NCBI GenBank assembly: GCA_964519585.1
Contig: CAZFIO010000012.1
Span: 1 to 23,323, forward strand
From: CAZFIO01 sp964519585
GTDB taxonomy: Bacteria; Bacillota; Clostridia; Tissierellales; Tissierellaceae
DNA: 23,323 nucleotides
Direction: 5' to 3'
The position numbers were made by a program, and so were the translations under genes. Positions 21,705 through 23,323 of the stretch are shown here, in pieces. The stretch's first letter is position 1, and each line of letters opens with the position of its first letter. Below the pieces are notes generated by a model, which ran no database searches, was not told the origin of the DNA, and was given only the letters and a program-made list of their open reading frames with translations.

Positions 21705-22808
21705 GTGAAGAAGAGAATTGTTGGTTTATCATTTATATTACTTATTTTAATGTTTACAAGACCAGTCTACTGTGAAGAGCTTAGCCTAAGCGGTTCAAGT
21801 TATATTTTAATGGATGCTAGTTCAGGGAGAGTTTTATTAGAGAAAAACTCCCAAAATCAAATGCCAATGGCTAGTTTAACTAAGATAATGACTGCACTAG
21901 TTGCCATAGAAAAAGGTGATTTTGAAAAACCTATAAAAATAGATAGGGATTGTACAAATATTGAGGGGTCTAGCATCTATCTTAGGGAAAATGAAGTTTT
22001 GAGTTTGGAGGATTTATTATATGGACTAATGCTTAGGTCTGGAAATGATGCCGCTATTGCAATTGCTAAGAATGTAGGTGGAAGCTTAGAAGTCTTTAAT
22101 GACATGATGAATGAAAAAGCTAAGGAATTAGGCTTAAAAAACACAAGTTTCCGAAATCCCCATGGACTAAGTACAAAAGACCATTTTTCTACGGCATATG
22201 ACCTGGCTATAATAACAAAAGAGGCCCTAAAACATAATCTGTTTAAAACTATATTTCTTGCAAAAACATATAGTGCAGATAGGGATATAAATAATTATTT
22301 TATCAATAAGAATAAAACCTTATGGGAGTACCAAGGAGGAGATGGTGGGAAAATAGGATACACCATGGAAGCTGGTAGATGTCTGGTTTCAACAGCTAGC
22401 AAAAACCAGATGCAATTAATTGCTGTAAGTTTAAATGCAAGAAATTGGTTTGATGATAATTATCAACTTTTTGATTATGGATTTGAAAACTTTAAGTCCT
22501 ATCTAGTTTATAATAAAAATCAGTGTGTATATAAGGCCAAGTTAGAAAAAGCAGATAGAGAATTACATGTGGTTACAGAAGAAGATCTTATTTATCCACT
22601 AGGAACAGGGGAAATAGATAAGGTAAAAAATCATTATTATTTCAATAGAAACCTAAAACTGCCTATAGAGGCTGGTGAGCATGTAGGCTATTTGGAAAGC
22701 TATTTAAATGGAAAACTAATTAAGAAGACTAAATTAAAATCAAGGTCTTATGTGCATAAGGAAAAATTATTTAAGATATTGTTCAAAAAATTAGATCATA
22801 AAGTATAA
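21705..22808 (+). CDS. dacB: D-alanyl-D-alanine carboxypeptidase (DacB-like)
   Basis: A 367-aa second PBP5-type carboxypeptidase. It has a signal peptide (1-23, ending PVYCEE), active-site SLTK (Ser57-Lys60) and SGN (112-114). The third motif reads KIG (216-218) where the family has KTG: the codon is ATA where ACA would be expected. The C-terminal domain and basic tail are present. The GTG at 21705 is preferred because GGAGG (21693-21697) is 7 nt upstream and the signal peptide then starts MKKR; an in-frame ATG at 21672 has a weak site and would bury it. In B. subtilis dacB (sporulation PBP5*) precedes spmA-spmB; those genes are absent here and rluB follows. The symbol is by position and similarity. 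Confidence 0.88.
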   Translation: MKKRIVGLSFILLILMFTRPVYCEELSLSGSSYILMDASSGRVLLEKNSQNQMPMASLTKIMTALVAIEKGDFEKPIKIDRDCTNIEGSSIYLRENEVLSLEDLLYGLMLRSGNDAAIAIAKNVGGSLEVFNDMMNEKAKELGLKNTSFRNPHGLSTKDHFSTAYDLAIITKEALKHNLFKTIFLAKTYSADRDINNYFINKNKTLWEYQGGDGGKIGYTMEAGRCLVSTASKNQMQLIAVSLNARNWFDDNYQLFDYGFENFKSYLVYNKNQCVYKAKLEKADRELHVVTEEDLIYPLGTGEIDKVKNHYYFNRNLKLPIEAGEHVGYLESYLNGKLIKKTKLKSRSYVHKEKLFKILFKKLDHKV

Positions 22809-22831
22809 TTGTAAATAAAGGGGAAATCATA

Positions 22832-23323
22832 GTGAGATTGCAAAAATACATGTCTAGGTGCGGGGTGGCTTCTAGGAGGAAATCAGAAGAAATTATATTA
22901 AGTGGATTAGTATCTGTAAATAATAAAGTTGTAGAAGAATTAGGTAAAACAATAGATCCTAGAAAGGATATTGTAAGGGTAAATGGCAAGGTAATTAGGC
23001 TGGAATCAAATTTGGTATATATAATTTTAAACAAACCTATAGGTTACGTTACTAGTTTATCCGATGAAAAGAATAGGAAAGTAGTGACTGACCTAATAAA
23101 TGATGTAGATGAACGTATATACCCAGTTGGAAGGCTTGATATAGATACTAGTGGACTCTTATTATTATCCAATGATGGTGACCTAACCTATAAGATAACC
23201 CATCCTAGTAATATGGTTTCAAAAAAATATATTGCTATAGTAGAGGGTATCCCTAGTAAGAGGGAGTTGGAGCAATTTAGGAGGGGGCTTTTTATAGATG
23301 GCAAAAAAACCTCAGAAGCTAAG
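22832..23323 (+). CDS. rluB: 23S rRNA pseudouridine synthase RluB, 5' part
   Basis: The first 164 codons of a gene cut by the window end. An S4 RNA-binding domain (1-60, RLQKYMSRCGVASRRKSEE) is followed by the RsuA/RluB catalytic domain, with the linker LNKPIGYVTSLSDEK and the active-site segment VGRLDIDTSGLLLLSNDG (catalytic Asp103 in GRLD). It isomerises a uridine in 23S rRNA; the B. subtilis orthologue (YpuL) is encoded in the same neighbourhood. The GTG start at 22832 has AAGGGG upstream and gives the conserved MRLQK start. RluB versus another RsuA-family member cannot be settled from a partial sequence. Confidence 0.92.
   Translation, partial: MRLQKYMSRCGVASRRKSEEIILSGLVSVNNKVVEELGKTIDPRKDIVRVNGKVIRLESNLVYIILNKPIGYVTSLSDEKNRKVVTDLINDVDERIYPVGRLDIDTSGLLLLSNDGDLTYKITHPSNMVSKKYIAIVEGIPSKRELEQFRRGLFIDGKKTSEAK

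Noticed and set aside
1..23323. Mobile elements, CRISPR arrays, tRNA or rRNA genes
   Set aside because: I looked for transposase or integrase motifs, regularly spaced repeats and tRNA-like cloverleaf ends and saw none; gene order is the conserved chromosomal one.

Overview
The window is AT-rich chromosomal DNA from a spore-forming, low-GC Firmicute. A Clostridia/Tissierellia-type anaerobe fits best. The reasons are the complete spoIIIA operon, spo0A, spoIVB, spoIIM and dacF, heavy use of AGG/ATA/TTA codons, strong AGGAGG-type ribosome binding sites with several TTG/GTG starts, and a conserved clostridial gene order. Every supported gene is on the + strand. I see no insertion sequence, prophage, CRISPR array, tRNA or rRNA.

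Layout. (1) 1-1827: the 3' end of an unrecognised gene that may belong to a type IV pilus cluster, then efp and a very acidic CD1247-like protein, ending in an intrinsic terminator. (2) 1830-6993: spoIIIAA-AH behind a sigma-E-like promoter. These genes build the channel between mother cell and forespore. (3) 7003-10303: an extended -10 promoter drives an Asp23-family gene; a terminator hairpin follows, then nusB-xseA-xseB-ispA. (4) 10316-10943: a gene-free, GC-richer 0.6-kb stretch that I identify as an OLE RNA (Ornate Large Extremophilic RNA), with its own promoter and terminator. It is followed at once by oapA, the OLE-associated membrane protein (10967-11563), then tlyA and recN. (5) 14191-16448: spoIVB and spo0A, each with a developmental promoter; a sigma-H promoter overlaps a 0A-box core upstream of spo0A. 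(6) 16490-19100: a Nudix ADP-ribose pyrophosphatase, spoIIM and pdp. The spoIIM ribosome binding site lies inside a long hairpin. (7) 19134-23323: dacF, scpA, scpB, a second D,D-carboxypeptidase gene, and the 5' part of rluB, which is cut by the window end.

The outstanding system is the OLE RNA/OapA ribonucleoprotein module in the middle of the isoprenoid/DNA-repair/sporulation locus. The class is already known (Rfam OLE; studied in Bacillus halodurans). Points of interest here are: a dedicated extended -10 promoter; a terminator that oapA-tlyA-recN must read through; an OapA that reads as a CBS-less relative of the DUF21 (CNNM/CorC) membrane domain; absence of dxs and argR from their usual slots; and an IspA with a shortened loop after its second Asp-rich motif. 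The other strong observation is the spoIIM leader hairpin, which looks built to silence translation from read-through mRNA while leaving a sigma-E transcript free.
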